This document shows, one piece after another, positions 38,019 through 48,718 of a stretch of DNA of 64,000 nt. The DNA comes from Marivivens donghaensis (GTDB taxonomy: Bacteria > Pseudomonadota > Alphaproteobacteria > Rhodobacterales > Rhodobacteraceae). Location of the stretch: the NCBI RefSeq assembly GCF_011806565.1, contig NZ_JAATOP010000005.1, forward strand, positions 124,001 through 188,000. The letters run 5' to 3'. The notes under the pieces are model-generated. The model had not been told where the DNA came from, searched no databases, and was given only the letters and a program-made list of their open reading frames with translations. How positions within the stretch are numbered: position 1 is the first letter of the stretch; every line of letters begins with the position of its first letter. The position numbers and the translations under genes are program-made.

Positions 38019-38040
38019 TTTGTATACCATTGCACACAAA
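38019..38040. promoter_or_regulatory. Imperfect inverted repeat upstream of acnA
   Basis: TTTGTATAC-CATT-GCACACAAA: nine-base arms matching at seven positions, of the form bound by GntR- or LacI-type dimers. It lies 85 bases upstream of acnA and 130 upstream of the DUF1223 gene. Confidence 0.4.
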
Positions 38041-38169
38041 TACTCTCAAGAGGTGCGAATGGGCGAATTTGCAACGCATGACATTGTGTCACAACCCTCG
38101 CAATTCATTGATTGGCCTGTCTGGCGGGGCTGGGTTATGCCGAACCTACCCAAGTATACGGACTGTTTC

Positions 38170-38871
38170 ATGACATCACGTAGCCTGCTTCTCTGTCTCG
38201 GGCTTTTGAGCATTACTCCGCTTCCCGCGTTGGCCGAGGATCAACCCGTCGTCGTCGAGCTTTTCACGTCGCAGGGTTGCAACTCGTGTCCGCCCGCCGA
38301 TGCGCTGTTCGAACGCCTTGCACAGAACGACGATGTCATCGCCCTGTCGCTCCACGTCGACTACTGGGATTACATAGGCTGGGCCGACAGTTTTGCGAAA
38401 CCGGAGTTCACCGAGCGCCAGAAAAACTACGCCCGCGCCGCCGGTGCCCGTTCGATCTACACCCCGCAGTTCATCATCGGTGGCCGTGATCAGGTCGTCG
38501 GTGCAGAGCCGATGCCGCTTGTTGAAAGCATCCACCGTCAGGACCGCAGCGCTGTGACCGTAACGCTGGATGTCGAACGTGAGGGCGGCATGATCGAAGT
38601 GGACGCCACCGCACAGCAGAGCTTTGCCCAGCCGCTGATCGTGCAGGTCGTGCGCTTCATGCCGCACGCTGAGGTCGCCATCGAGCGCGGCGAAAATGCA
38701 GGCAAGCGCGTGGGTTACGCCAATATCGTCACGGATTGGGACGTGGTGAGCGAATGGAATACCCAGTCGCCACTCGATCTGGAAGTCGCCGTCGAAGGCG
38801 ACGAGCCCGCCGTCGTGATCGTTCAGGAACCGGGGCCGGGCGCGATCGTCGCCGCAGCCCGCGCTTTCTGA
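38170..38871 (+). CDS. DUF1223 periplasmic thioredoxin-like protein
   Basis: The 233-residue protein has a signal peptide (MTSRSLLLCLGLLSITPLPA, cleavage after ALA near residue 22) and the DUF1223 motif VVELFTSQGCNSCPPADALF, where C37 and C40 form a CxxC as in thioredoxins, then LHVDYWDYIGW and SIYTPQFIIGG. Role unknown, presumably periplasmic redox. The ATG at 38170 is preferred because it opens the signal peptide; longer starts add polar residues. Its 3' end overlaps the convergent acyltransferase by 49 bases. Confidence 0.85.
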   Translation: MTSRSLLLCLGLLSITPLPALAEDQPVVVELFTSQGCNSCPPADALFERLAQNDDVIALSLHVDYWDYIGWADSFAKPEFTERQKNYARAAGARSIYTPQFIIGGRDQVVGAEPMPLVESIHRQDRSAVTVTLDVEREGGMIEVDATAQQSFAQPLIVQVVRFMPHAEVAIERGENAGKRVGYANIVTDWDVVSEWNTQSPLDLEVAVEGDEPAVVIVQEPGPGAIVAAARAF

Positions 38872-39740
38872 GGTTTCCAGCGGTTGTGAACCCAGAACCA
38901 CTGCTCGGGATGCGCAGTCACATGCGCCTCTAGGCGGCGAGTCATTTCGGTCATCATGGTTGCGGCATCGGTGTGGGCGATGGGCTCTTCGATGAACACC
39001 TCAAAGCCGTTCGCCGTCCGCACTGCAAAGTAGGGTACCACCAGCGCGTCCATCCGGAGCGCAATGTCCGCCGCAGAGGTCGCCGTCATCGCCTCATGGC
39101 CGAGGAAATCCACCAGCACCCCTTCGGGGACCGCCACGTCGAACAGCAGTGTGCCCATGCCGCCCGATTTGAGGTGCCGTGCAAAACCCGCCGTTCCGCG
39201 GCGCCCTTGCGCGAAAACGGGGCCGGACATTTCGGTCATCGTCTTGGCGTAGTGCTCGTTCACCAGCTTGTTCTTCATCGGACGGTAGAGGCCGCCGATC
39301 TCGTAGCCCATCGCGGTCAGCACCTGACGCGGCACTTCGTGGTTGGAAAAGTGACCCGTCACGAACAGCACCGGACGACCCGCCGCCTTGGCCTCCGCAA
39401 TATGTGGCAGGCCGGCACCATGAACCGGCGCGCCGTTGAGCCGTTCACCAAGCTCGCGCCATGAATAATTCTCGATCAGCGTACGGCCCATGTTGTCCAG
39501 CACGCCGTCCGCAACGCGGCGACGCTCGGCCTCCGCCATGTCGGGATAGATCAGCGCAAGGTTTTTCATCGCGCGTTTACGGTAGCCCGCGAGCGGCCCG
39601 ATCACCTTGCGCACCACCGACCCCATGAGCGCGGTGCGCCGCTCGAACGGCATCTTCATCAGCCCGCCGATCAACGTCCGCAGAACGGCGTCGATCAAAC
39701 GGTCGGAAAGCGTGCCTTTGTCAGTGGTGTCAGAGCTCAT
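38823..39740 (-). CDS. LpxL/HtrB-family lipid A acyltransferase
   Basis: The 305-residue protein matches the lysophospholipid acyltransferases of Kdo-lipid A synthesis: the catalytic HX4E motif is H130-FSNH-E135 in VTGHFSNHEV, with RPMKN and DFLGHEAMTATS behind it and YPEQWFW-like HPEQWFWVHNRWK at the end. It adds a secondary acyl chain to lipid A at the inner membrane. No clear N-terminal span is seen. The 3' end overlaps the DUF1223 gene. Confidence 0.9.
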   Translation of the reverse strand: MSSDTTDKGTLSDRLIDAVLRTLIGGLMKMPFERRTALMGSVVRKVIGPLAGYRKRAMKNLALIYPDMAEAERRRVADGVLDNMGRTLIENYSWRELGERLNGAPVHGAGLPHIAEAKAAGRPVLFVTGHFSNHEVPRQVLTAMGYEIGGLYRPMKNKLVNEHYAKTMTEMSGPVFAQGRRGTAGFARHLKSGGMGTLLFDVAVPEGVLVDFLGHEAMTATSAADIALRMDALVVPYFAVRTANGFEVFIEEPIAHTDAATMMTEMTRRLEAHVTAHPEQWFWVHNRWKPQKARAAATIAPGPGS

Positions 39741-39806
39741 GTCGGGTCTTTCTGTGTTGCCTTCCAGATAGACCGTGGCCCCGTGTTTCTCAAGAAGTGC
39801 GGTGCG

Positions 39807-40823
39807 TCATGCCTCCTCCATCCTGTGAATCAACGTGACCTCGCCGCGTTCGACCAGTTCGCGCAGGGCTGTCATCATGAGGTTCTGCGCGTCCTCTGCC
39901 TCCGCCGCCGACATGGGGGGCAGTTCCGCGATTTCCTCGGACAGCTGCGCGGCCATGCGTTTCGACATATTGCCGAGGATGTAGTCGGTGACCTCCTGCG
40001 CATCCCCCGCAGCGGCCAGAGCGCGGACGAGGTCGGGTTGCGCCATCGCCTTTGCCAGTTTGGGCATGTCGGGCGGAGCGATACGGGCGGGGATGTCGGA
40101 AAAGGTAAAGATCGCGCGCCGCACCTCGCTGGCGAAGGCTTCGTCTTCCTGCCGCAACTCCTGCAGCACAGCGTCCCGCGTGCCGCTGCGCGAAGCGGTG
40201 AGGATCTCGCCCAGCCGAGTCGGGGCGGGGGCTTTGAACACGGGCACCTCCGTCGCGCCGTAGTCCATCAGCAAGGCGCGCCCGATGTCGTTCACCGTGT
40301 CCACATGGACGTCGGCCGTGAAGGACATCGCATAGGTGATCCGCCGCGCCAGCGAGCCGTGGATGAGGCCGAGCACTTCTGCCGCCTTGGGAATCGGCAA
40401 TTTCGACAGGGTGATCGCGCCGACCTCTACCGCTTCGCGCTGCATGATCCGCGCGAGGTCGTGTTCTGGAAGGGCCGCGATGACGGGCCATGGATCGCCG
40501 CCCGAAAGCTCCTCTTTGATCCGGCTGGCCGCGCTGGGGCTCAGGTGGCTCGACAGCGTGGTCAGCGCCGCGCCCATCCCTTGCGGACCGCTCAGCCCCA
40601 TAGCGTCAAGCTCAGTGACAAACTCGTCGATCACCGCGTCCATCGTCACGCGATCGACGATCCCCAGCGCCGCAAGCTGCCGCGTCAGTTCAAGCTGCAC
40701 CTCGTCGGGCAGTTGCGACAGGGCCATCCGCTGCCCGTCGGTAATCAGAAGCTGCACGATCAGCGCCGCTTTCTGTTTGCGGGTCAGGTCGCGTTGAAAA
40801 AGAACACCACTGCCGTCAGGCAT
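39807..40823 (-). CDS. fliG: Flagellar motor switch protein FliG (orphan)
   Basis: The 338-residue protein reads like Rhodobacteraceae FliG: RKQKAALIVQLLITDGQ, LTRQLAALG, SKLPIPKAAEVLGLIHGSLARRITYAMS, VRRAIFTFSDIPARI and YILGNMSKRMAAQLSEEIAEL. The EHPQ-type linker motif is degenerate (REAVEVGAITLSKL), as is common in this group. FliG sits on the cytoplasmic switch and meets the stator. I place the start at 40823, where GGAG precedes ATG by six bases, rather than at 40835. No other flagellar gene is in the window, so the gene is either relocated or a second copy. Confidence 0.88.
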   Translation of the reverse strand: MPDGSGVLFQRDLTRKQKAALIVQLLITDGQRMALSQLPDEVQLELTRQLAALGIVDRVTMDAVIDEFVTELDAMGLSGPQGMGAALTTLSSHLSPSAASRIKEELSGGDPWPVIAALPEHDLARIMQREAVEVGAITLSKLPIPKAAEVLGLIHGSLARRITYAMSFTADVHVDTVNDIGRALLMDYGATEVPVFKAPAPTRLGEILTASRSGTRDAVLQELRQEDEAFASEVRRAIFTFSDIPARIAPPDMPKLAKAMAQPDLVRALAAAGDAQEVTDYILGNMSKRMAAQLSEEIAELPPMSAAEAEDAQNLMMTALRELVERGEVTLIHRMEEA

Positions 40824-40892
40824 GACAAACTCCATCCGGTTTGGGCCAGAATAGCGCCCAATCCTGAACGAAGCGTTAGCGGTCGGCGGAAA

Positions 40893-41375
40893 TCAGCGAC
40901 CTTGGTACTCTGCCATGAGTTGTTTGATTTCGGCGATCTCTGCGGGTTGCTCTTTGGGATCGACGGCGGTCAGATCGTGCAGGTCCTGCGTGATTTGCAG
41001 CAGCTCTGCCATCTCGCTTTCGGTAAATTCGCGGTCGCCGCGCGCGTAGCCGCAAATCGAACGGGCCTGGCCCGTTTTGACCGAACAGACGCAGCCGAAC
41101 CGCAGCCCGTGTGCCGCAGCTTCTTTAAAAACAGTGTGATCGCCCACATCAGGCGCGTCGGACCAGCGCAGGGTGCCTTCGTTCTCGAACGACCAGATGA
41201 CCATCGGATCGGTCATCACGTGGTTATCCTTGTTGTATTTATCGGCCCAGACCTTGGGGAATGTCACAAAGAGGTAGGCGGGTGCGACACTGATCTGCAC
41301 ACCGAGCGAGAAGCCCGCTTCGGCCAATGCATCGGCTCTTTTGAGTAGGCTGTTGATTGCCTGCTTGCGAGACAT
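40893..41375 (-). CDS. LuxR-type autoinducer-binding domain protein lacking HTH
   Basis: The 160-residue protein corresponds to the N-terminal autoinducer-binding domain of LuxR proteins: FVTFPKVWADKYNKDNHVMTDPMVIW, EGTLRWSD, HGLRFGCVCSVKT and SEMAELLQITQDLHDL, with the W/Y/D/W residues that line the pocket. The ~50-residue GerE helix-turn-helix that should follow is absent; the protein ends MAEYQGR. It resembles the neighbouring full-length protein in order and spacing of these blocks. A truncated LuxR of this kind can block a partner by heterodimer formation (as TrlR does TraR); that role is inferred. No luxI gene is near. Confidence 0.85.
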   Translation of the reverse strand: MSRKQAINSLLKRADALAEAGFSLGVQISVAPAYLFVTFPKVWADKYNKDNHVMTDPMVIWSFENEGTLRWSDAPDVGDHTVFKEAAAHGLRFGCVCSVKTGQARSICGYARGDREFTESEMAELLQITQDLHDLTAVDPKEQPAEIAEIKQLMAEYQGR

Positions 41376-41510
41376 AGTTAATTTTCCACTCGCCCAATAG
41401 TTGCGGTCGATGCTAAGAAAAGCATTATGCTGTTAATTCAACTATAGTGTGCGTATCCAAACGTCAAAACAGAACAAAGGCGGTAAGCGGTTCTCGTGCT
41501 GCAAAACACC

Positions 41511-42104
41511 ATGAACACCGACGACCTTGTAGACGAATTGGAGCAACTGGCTCCCGCGGGATACTACGTCGCGCTTCGTCTCGGTTTTGCGTTTCCGCAG
41601 AAGGAAATGAACTCGCTGCCGAGCGAGTGGATCGAGCATTATGGTTCTCATGGATATCTGCTGCGCGATCCTGCGGTGCGTTGGGCCTACACCAATCACG
41701 GCGCGATCCGCTGGAATGAACTTGACACCGGCGACCGCACGATCTTTGACCGCGCGTCGGAGTTCGGGCTGAAGTACGGGACCGTTGCGGCGGTGGACGA
41801 TGCGCCGAAATCCTTCGTCTACGGTGTCCGCGCAGACCGCGAGCACACCGATACCGAGGTCGAGCGGATGTACGAGATCATCACGCTCCTCCACGACTGG
41901 AGCGCGCCGCCGGAAAACCTCACTGCGGCAGAGCTGGAAGCGCTCGGCATGATCAAGGACGGGATGCGTCTGAAGCAGATCGCTTACGAACTGGGTGTGA
42001 CCGAAGGTGCGGTAAAGCAGCGTCTGAAGAACGCTAAAACAAAACTGCGCGCCCAGACGAGCGCGCAGGCAGCGGCTAAAGCCGCGACTTACGGAATTCT
42101 GTAA
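41511..42104 (+). CDS. LuxR-family regulator with autoinducer-binding and HTH domains
   Basis: The 197-residue protein has a LuxR sensor domain (PAGYYVALRLGFAFP, EWIEHYGSHGYLLRDPAVRW, GAIRWNELD, FGLKYGTVAAV) and a C-terminal GerE HTH (TAAELEALGMIKDGMRLKQI, then LGVTEGAVKQRLKNAKTKL). It likely binds DNA as a dimer in response to an acyl-homoserine lactone or related ligand. Start uncertain: ATG at 41511, or GTG at 41496 which adds five residues; neither has a good ribosome site. Transcribed away from the truncated relative. Confidence 0.88.
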   Translation: MNTDDLVDELEQLAPAGYYVALRLGFAFPQKEMNSLPSEWIEHYGSHGYLLRDPAVRWAYTNHGAIRWNELDTGDRTIFDRASEFGLKYGTVAAVDDAPKSFVYGVRADREHTDTEVERMYEIITLLHDWSAPPENLTAAELEALGMIKDGMRLKQIAYELGVTEGAVKQRLKNAKTKLRAQTSAQAAAKAATYGIL

Positions 42105-42107
42105 GCC

Positions 42108-43010
42108 TTAGAGGCCAGCGTCCTCGGCAGCGCCGATCATCAGATTGAGGTTCTGCACGGCAGCACCAGAAGCACCTTTCCCAAGGTTGTCGAGCGTCGC
42201 GGTCAGCGTGATGATGCCCGCCTCGTCGTTGCCGTGAACCGACACGTCCATATAGTTCGTGTTGTTCAGCTTGGTCGCTTGGGTGCGGGCCTCTGCCGGA
42301 ACGACGTTGATGAACTTCTGACCCTCGTAGAAGGCGGCCATAGCGTCGTTGATCTGACCCACGGTCGCGTTCGCAATCTGGTCGGTGTGCAGGTGAAGCT
42401 GCACGATCATGCCTTGGGCGAAGTTGCCGACCGACGGCTGGAATGCGGGCTGACGGTCGAGGCGACCGAAGCGCATGATTTCCGGCACGTGCTTGTGGCC
42501 TTGGTTCGAGGCATAGAGGAAAAAATCGCCCGCAGTGCCGTCGTCGAATTCGCCGATCAGGGCCTTGCCGCCGCCAGTGTAGCCCGACACGCCCGTAAGC
42601 ACGACAGAGGCGTCAGACGCCAGCAGGCCAGCGTCACGCAGCGGGCGGAGCAGGGCGATGGAACCCGTCGCATAGCAGCCCACGTTGGCCACGCGGTCGG
42701 CGTGCTGGATCGCGGCGCGCTGGTTAGGCAGTTCGGCCATGCCGTAGACCCAGCCTTCGGCCACGCGGTGCGCGGTGGAGGCGTCGATGATGCGGGTATC
42801 GCCAGCGAGCTTGACCGCTTCGATGGCGGCATCGTCAGGCAGGCAGAGGATGGCAACGTCGGCTTCGGCAAATGCCTCTGCACGCGCGGCGGGGTCTTTG
42901 CGGCGCTCGTGATCGACTGAAACCAGAGTGATGTCGTCACGGGTTTCCAGACGCTCGCGAATTTGAAGGCCGGTGGTGCCGGCTTCGCCGTCGATAAAGA
43001 CCTTTGCCAT
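42108..43010 (-). CDS. argC: N-acetyl-gamma-glutamyl-phosphate reductase (type 2)
   Basis: ArgC reduces N-acetylglutamyl phosphate with NADPH in arginine synthesis. The 300-residue protein opens [20 protein letters not shown] (dinucleotide-binding) with the active cysteine in [12 protein letters not shown] and [14 protein letters not shown] after it, the short type 2 form. AGGAGG lies seven bases before the ATG at 43010, so that start is preferred to the ATG at 43016. A hairpin lies between it and purB. Confidence 0.95.
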   Translation of the reverse strand: MAKVFIDGEAGTTGLQIRERLETRDDITLVSVDHERRKDPAARAEAFAEADVAILCLPDDAAIEAVKLAGDTRIIDASTAHRVAEGWVYGMAELPNQRAAIQHADRVANVGCYATGSIALLRPLRDAGLLASDASVVLTGVSGYTGGGKALIGEFDDGTAGDFFLYASNQGHKHVPEIMRFGRLDRQPAFQPSVGNFAQGMIVQLHLHTDQIANATVGQINDAMAAFYEGQKFINVVPAEARTQATKLNNTNYMDVSVHGNDEAGIITLTATLDNLGKGASGAAVQNLNLMIGAAEDAGL

Positions 43011-43035
43011 ACTCATACCTCCTGAAAATGGAATG

Positions 43036-43054
43036 ACGCGCCCGAAGGCGCGCC
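43036..43054 (-). terminator. GC hairpin between purB and argC
   Basis: GCGCGCC, short loop and GGCGCGC. No T tract, so only weak termination or a processing site. Confidence 0.45.
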
Positions 43055-43061
43055 TGTCAGC

Positions 43062-44366
<1,305 letters not shown>

Positions 44367-44543
44367 GGGCAGCGGCCTTTTCCAGCGTTTCGTCGTCGCG
44401 CGCGTCTTACTCTCGGTAACGTCAGGTCACAAGCTATGTGCCGCAAAATAACGCCGCAGAGGCGCAGATAAGCAGCATTCTTGCGCCATGTGGCATTTCG
44501 GAATTGCGAATGCTAACCCAAGCGCGAAACGACAGGGCCCGAC

Positions 44544-44969
44544 ATGACCGCACCTGACCTGATGAAATTCGCCGGCCGCTGGAACCTGACGCGCCGCATC
44601 GACGACCGCCTTTCGGGCGGCACGGGCACACTGACAGGCGTGGCGGAGTTCACGTCGCAAGGCGACCGCCTCCTTTACAGCGAAACCGGCCAGCTCAGGA
44701 TCGGAGACGCCCCACCGATGGAGGCCACGCGCCGCTACATCTGGCAGACCGCAGTGGATCGGATCGAGGTGCTTTTCGACGACGGCCGCCCGTTCCATTT
44801 CTTCACCGCAAACGGGCAGGGCGCAGGCACCGACCACCTGTGCGGCGCGGACCTCTACCGCGTGTCCTACGACTTTACCGCATGGCCCGAATGGACGGCG
44901 GAATGGACGGTCGCGGGGCCGCGCAAGGACTACATTATGGCCTCCCGCTATGTGCTGCTGAACACGTAA
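44544..44969 (+). CDS. DUF6314 family protein
   Basis: The 141-residue beta-rich protein resembles DUF6314: FAGRWNLTRRIDDRLSGGTG, GVAEFTSQGDRLLYSETGQL, ATRRYIWQTA, VLFDDGRPFHFF and DLYRVSYDF. Function unknown; likely a small beta-barrel binding a ligand. No signal peptide. The next gene starts 72 bases later on the same strand. Confidence 0.75.
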   Translation: MTAPDLMKFAGRWNLTRRIDDRLSGGTGTLTGVAEFTSQGDRLLYSETGQLRIGDAPPMEATRRYIWQTAVDRIEVLFDDGRPFHFFTANGQGAGTDHLCGADLYRVSYDFTAWPEWTAEWTVAGPRKDYIMASRYVLLNT

Positions 44970-45041
44970 AATTCAGCCGCCGCATATTGCCGCTTTTGCA
45001 GGTGTGTGACAGATATTACGCATCTTTGGGGCGAGACATTC

Positions 45042-45926
45042 ATGCGCATCTTTACGTTGCTGGTCGCAGTAGCCGGTCTGGTGGTTCTTGGAGCCACCCA
45101 CTTGGGCCGTATCTGGCCGCTCGCCGACAGCCTCGCCGTGGGCCGCCTCGTGCTTTATGCCGTTGGTTTGCTGGTCATGATCGCCCTCCTGATGCAGCGT
45201 CAACGCAAGATGGCGGGCGTGGTTCTACTCGCCGTCGCCGTCTCCGCGATCGTCACCTATCGCGACAATTCCGGCGGCGCGGTTGCCATGCCGGGGCCGC
45301 TGACGCTCTACCAGAAAAACATGCTGTGGAACGGCGAAACGCCGGACATGATCGTCAAGGACATCCGCGCATCGGGCGCCGATTTCGTCACGCTTCAGGA
45401 GGTCTCCAGCCTCAACCGCGATGCGCTCGCCGCGCTGAACGGCAAATACCCGTATCAAGCAAGCTGCGCGAGCCAAGGCAACGGCGGCATCATGATCCTG
45501 TCGCGCTTCCCGCTGATGACCTCGGACCTCGACTGTTCCGCTGGGTCGGGCCTGATCGTGTCGCAGGCCACGCTGGCGGACGGCTCGCAGCTTTGGGTCG
45601 CCTCGGTCCACCTCAACTGGCCCTATCCGTTCTCGCAGGACGTCCAGATCAACAAGATCGAACACGGCCTGCGTCAGCTTGACGGGCCGGTGGTCTTGGG
45701 CGGCGACTTCAACATGGTCGCTTGGGGCGCATCGGTGCAACGCGTGGCCGAAGCCGCCGAGTCCACCCGTGTGGGCGGCTACTGGCAGACCTTCCGCGGT
45801 TTCGGTGATCGCATCCCGCTCGCCATCGACCACGTCATGGTCCCCGAAGGCTGGCACGGCGTCGCCCAGATCCGCGACCCGCTCGGGTCCGATCACAACG
45901 GCCTCTTGGTGCATTTCGGACGCTGA
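45042..45926 (+). CDS. Endonuclease/exonuclease/phosphatase family membrane protein
   Basis: The 294-residue protein has three N-terminal hydrophobic segments (residues 3-90) and a C-terminal EEP domain exposed outside the membrane: YQKNMLWNGET, VTLQEVSS, LGGDFNMVAW and DHNGLLVHFG, with the metal-binding Glu, Asp/Asn pair and His. It may be a periplasmic phosphodiesterase. The ATG at 45042 follows GGGGCGAG; an upstream GTG at 45006 is less likely. Confidence 0.82.
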   Translation: MRIFTLLVAVAGLVVLGATHLGRIWPLADSLAVGRLVLYAVGLLVMIALLMQRQRKMAGVVLLAVAVSAIVTYRDNSGGAVAMPGPLTLYQKNMLWNGETPDMIVKDIRASGADFVTLQEVSSLNRDALAALNGKYPYQASCASQGNGGIMILSRFPLMTSDLDCSAGSGLIVSQATLADGSQLWVASVHLNWPYPFSQDVQINKIEHGLRQLDGPVVLGGDFNMVAWGASVQRVAEAAESTRVGGYWQTFRGFGDRIPLAIDHVMVPEGWHGVAQIRDPLGSDHNGLLVHFGR

Positions 45927-45957
45927 CAAAGCCTTTGCCATCGCGCAATGTCGCGTC

Positions 45958-46689
45958 ATGGCTAGAGTGATCCTTCAATCCCGCATTCCCGACGACCAAC
46001 GCGAAGCCGCCGCCGCGCGGCTGCCCGCAATGCGTCCCGTCGAGATGGCAAACTGGCTGGTGGTGGACGACGCCTACGCCGCGCAGATCGCCTATAAGGT
46101 CCACCTGATGGAGACATCGCGGGACAACGTCTGCCGCACGCTCGAAGGCGCGGAACCGGCGGTGCAAGAACTGCTGGACACGATCCTCGCCAACCTCGCC
46201 GAACGTCCTGATTTCACCGTGGGCGATGCCGTCACATGCCCCGATGGGCGAGAGGTGCAGATCGACCGCAGCGACCCCTTCATGACGCTCGCCCAGCTCG
46301 TGCAGGAAGACCTCTGCCTCATGGAAAAGCACGGCGATGAACACGTTCTGACCGCCGCGATCCTCGGCTTTCCCGCTGCGTGGACGCTGGCCGAGAAAAT
46401 CGGCCGCCCGCTCACCGGCATCCACATCCCCGTGCCGCCCTACGACGACAACGTCGCCAAGCGGGTGCAGCGTCTGTTCGACGGCATCCAGCCGGGCAGG
46501 GCGATCTGGCGGGCGAACCTGCACACCTACGCGGACCCCGAACTGCACCACCGCCGGACCGAAAACGACCCGCGCCCCTACGTGGAAGAAGCGAACTTCG
46601 AACGCAGTGAACGCCAGACGCTCGTGCGGTTGCCAAAAACAGGCGCCGTAGTGTTTTCGATCCACACATGCATGTCGCCAAAAGCCTGA
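45958..46689 (+). CDS. DUF3445 protein (heme-dependent oxidative N-demethylase-like)
   Basis: The 243-residue protein matches the DUF3445 family: TLAQLVQEDLCLMEKHGDEHVL, FPAAWTLAEKIGRPLTGIHIPVPPYD, ANLHTYADPELHH and LVRLPKTGAVVFSIHT. The best-studied relative is a heme-containing alpha subunit of an oxidative N-demethylase. That activity is only inferred here. Starts 31 bases after the EEP gene; ends at the glnA terminator on the opposite strand. Confidence 0.82.
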   Translation: MARVILQSRIPDDQREAAAARLPAMRPVEMANWLVVDDAYAAQIAYKVHLMETSRDNVCRTLEGAEPAVQELLDTILANLAERPDFTVGDAVTCPDGREVQIDRSDPFMTLAQLVQEDLCLMEKHGDEHVLTAAILGFPAAWTLAEKIGRPLTGIHIPVPPYDDNVAKRVQRLFDGIQPGRAIWRANLHTYADPELHHRRTENDPRPYVEEANFERSERQTLVRLPKTGAVVFSIHTCMSPKA

Positions 46690-46701
46690 GCCTCAACGCA
46701 A

Positions 46702-46725
46702 AAAGGGCGCCCGAAGGCGCCCTTT
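46702..46725. terminator. Bidirectional terminator
   Basis: AAAGGGCGCC, CGAA loop, GGCGCCCTTT, between the DUF3445 gene and convergent glnA. Confidence 0.85.
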
Positions 46726-46744
46726 CCAGTCAAATCCCGAAGGA

Positions 46745-48151
46745 TTAGACCGAGTAATACATCTGGTACTCGACCGGGTGCGGGGTGTGCTCGTAGGAGT
46801 ACACTTCTTCCCACTTGAGGGCGATGTAGCCGTCCAGCTGGTCCTTGGTGAACACGTCGCCTGCGAGCAGGAACTCGTGATCTGCTTCCAGAGCTTCCAG
46901 AGCTTCACGCAGCGAACCACAAACGGTCGGGATCTGCGCCAGTTCTTCTGCCGGCAGGTCGTAAAGGTCCTTGTCCGAAGCAGCGCCCGGATCGATCTTG
47001 TTCTTGATGCCGTCGATGCCAGCCATGAGCAGAGCAGCGAATGCGAGGTACGGGTTTGCAGCCGGATCCGGGAAGCGGGCTTCGACGCGCTTTGCTTTCG
47101 GCGACTGGGTCCACGGAATACGGACGCAACCCGAACGGTTACGAGCCGAGTACGCACGCAGAACCGGAGCTTCGAAGCCCGGGATCAGACGCTTGTAGGA
47201 GTTGGTCGACGGGTTGGTCAGCGCGTTCAGAGCCTTGGCGTGCTTGAGGATACCGCCGATGAAGTACAGAGCTTCCTGCGAGAGGTCAGCGTACTTGTCG
47301 CCAGCGAAGAGCGGCTTGCCTTCTTTCCAGATCGACATGTTCACGTGCATGCCCGAACCGTTGTCGCCAGCCATCGGCTTCGGCATGAAGGTTGCGGTCT
47401 TGCCGTAAGCAGCAGCCACGTTGTGGATAACGTACTTGTACTTCTGGATGTTGTCGGCCTGCTCGACCAGACCGCCGAAGATCATGCCGAGTTCGTGCTG
47501 ACAGGTCGCAACTTCGTGGTGGTGCTTGTCGACCTTGATGCCCATGCGCTTCATGGTCGAGAGCATCTCGCCGCGGATGTCCTGAGCTTCGTCGATCGGG
47601 TTGACCGGGAAGTAGCCGCCCTTGTGGCCGGCGCGGTGTGCGAGGTTGCCGCCTTCGACTTCTGCATCGGTGTTCCATGCAGCAGCTTCAGCGTCGATCT
47701 CGTAGCCGACTTTGGCCGGAGTGACCGAGTAGCGAACGTTGTCGAACAGGAAGAATTCAGCTTCCGGACCGAAGTATGCCGCATCGCCGACGCCCGACGA
47801 CTTGAGGAAAGCTTCAGCTTTCTTGGCAACCTGACGCGGGCAGCGGTCGTAGGCTTCTTCGGTGTCCGGCTCAACGACGTCACAGTGAACTGCGATGGTC
47901 TTTTCGGCGTAGAACGGGTCGATGTAGACCGACGAAACGTCCGGCATCAGTTTCATGTCCGACTGGTCGATCGACTTCCAGCCAGCAATGGACGAACCAT
48001 CGAACATGAAGCCTTCTTCCAGGAAGTCTTCGTCAACAAGATCAGCAACGACGGTGACGTGCTGCAGCTTGCCCTTCGGGTCGGTGAAACGGATGTCGAC
48101 GTATTCGACGCCTTCATCCTTGATAAGTGCGAGAACTTCCTGGTTGTTCAT
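46745..48151 (-). CDS. glnA: Glutamine synthetase type I
   Basis: GlnA joins ammonia to glutamate and is the main entry of nitrogen in low ammonia. The 468-residue protein has the catalytic beta-grasp and barrel ([53 protein letters not shown]). The adenylylation site is Tyr397 in [10 protein letters not shown], exactly the position in enterobacteria, so it is probably controlled by GlnE/AMPylation. It follows glnB, which is the usual order. Confidence 0.97.
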   Translation of the reverse strand: MNNQEVLALIKDEGVEYVDIRFTDPKGKLQHVTVVADLVDEDFLEEGFMFDGSSIAGWKSIDQSDMKLMPDVSSVYIDPFYAEKTIAVHCDVVEPDTEEAYDRCPRQVAKKAEAFLKSSGVGDAAYFGPEAEFFLFDNVRYSVTPAKVGYEIDAEAAAWNTDAEVEGGNLAHRAGHKGGYFPVNPIDEAQDIRGEMLSTMKRMGIKVDKHHHEVATCQHELGMIFGGLVEQADNIQKYKYVIHNVAAAYGKTATFMPKPMAGDNGSGMHVNMSIWKEGKPLFAGDKYADLSQEALYFIGGILKHAKALNALTNPSTNSYKRLIPGFEAPVLRAYSARNRSGCVRIPWTQSPKAKRVEARFPDPAANPYLAFAALLMAGIDGIKNKIDPGAASDKDLYDLPAEELAQIPTVCGSLREALEALEADHEFLLAGDVFTKDQLDGYIALKWEEVYSYEHTPHPVEYQMYYSV

Positions 48152-48204
48152 CCCTAGTTCCTCTTGGATTGAAATCTTTTCGGTAGGGTTACGCGGTAAC
48201 GTGC

Positions 48205-48657
<453 letters not shown>

Positions 48658-48718
48658 TTAAAAAATGTGCAATACGCCCCGCGAGTGGGCAGTTTTGAAT
48701 CGAAGGTTGATTAATCCG

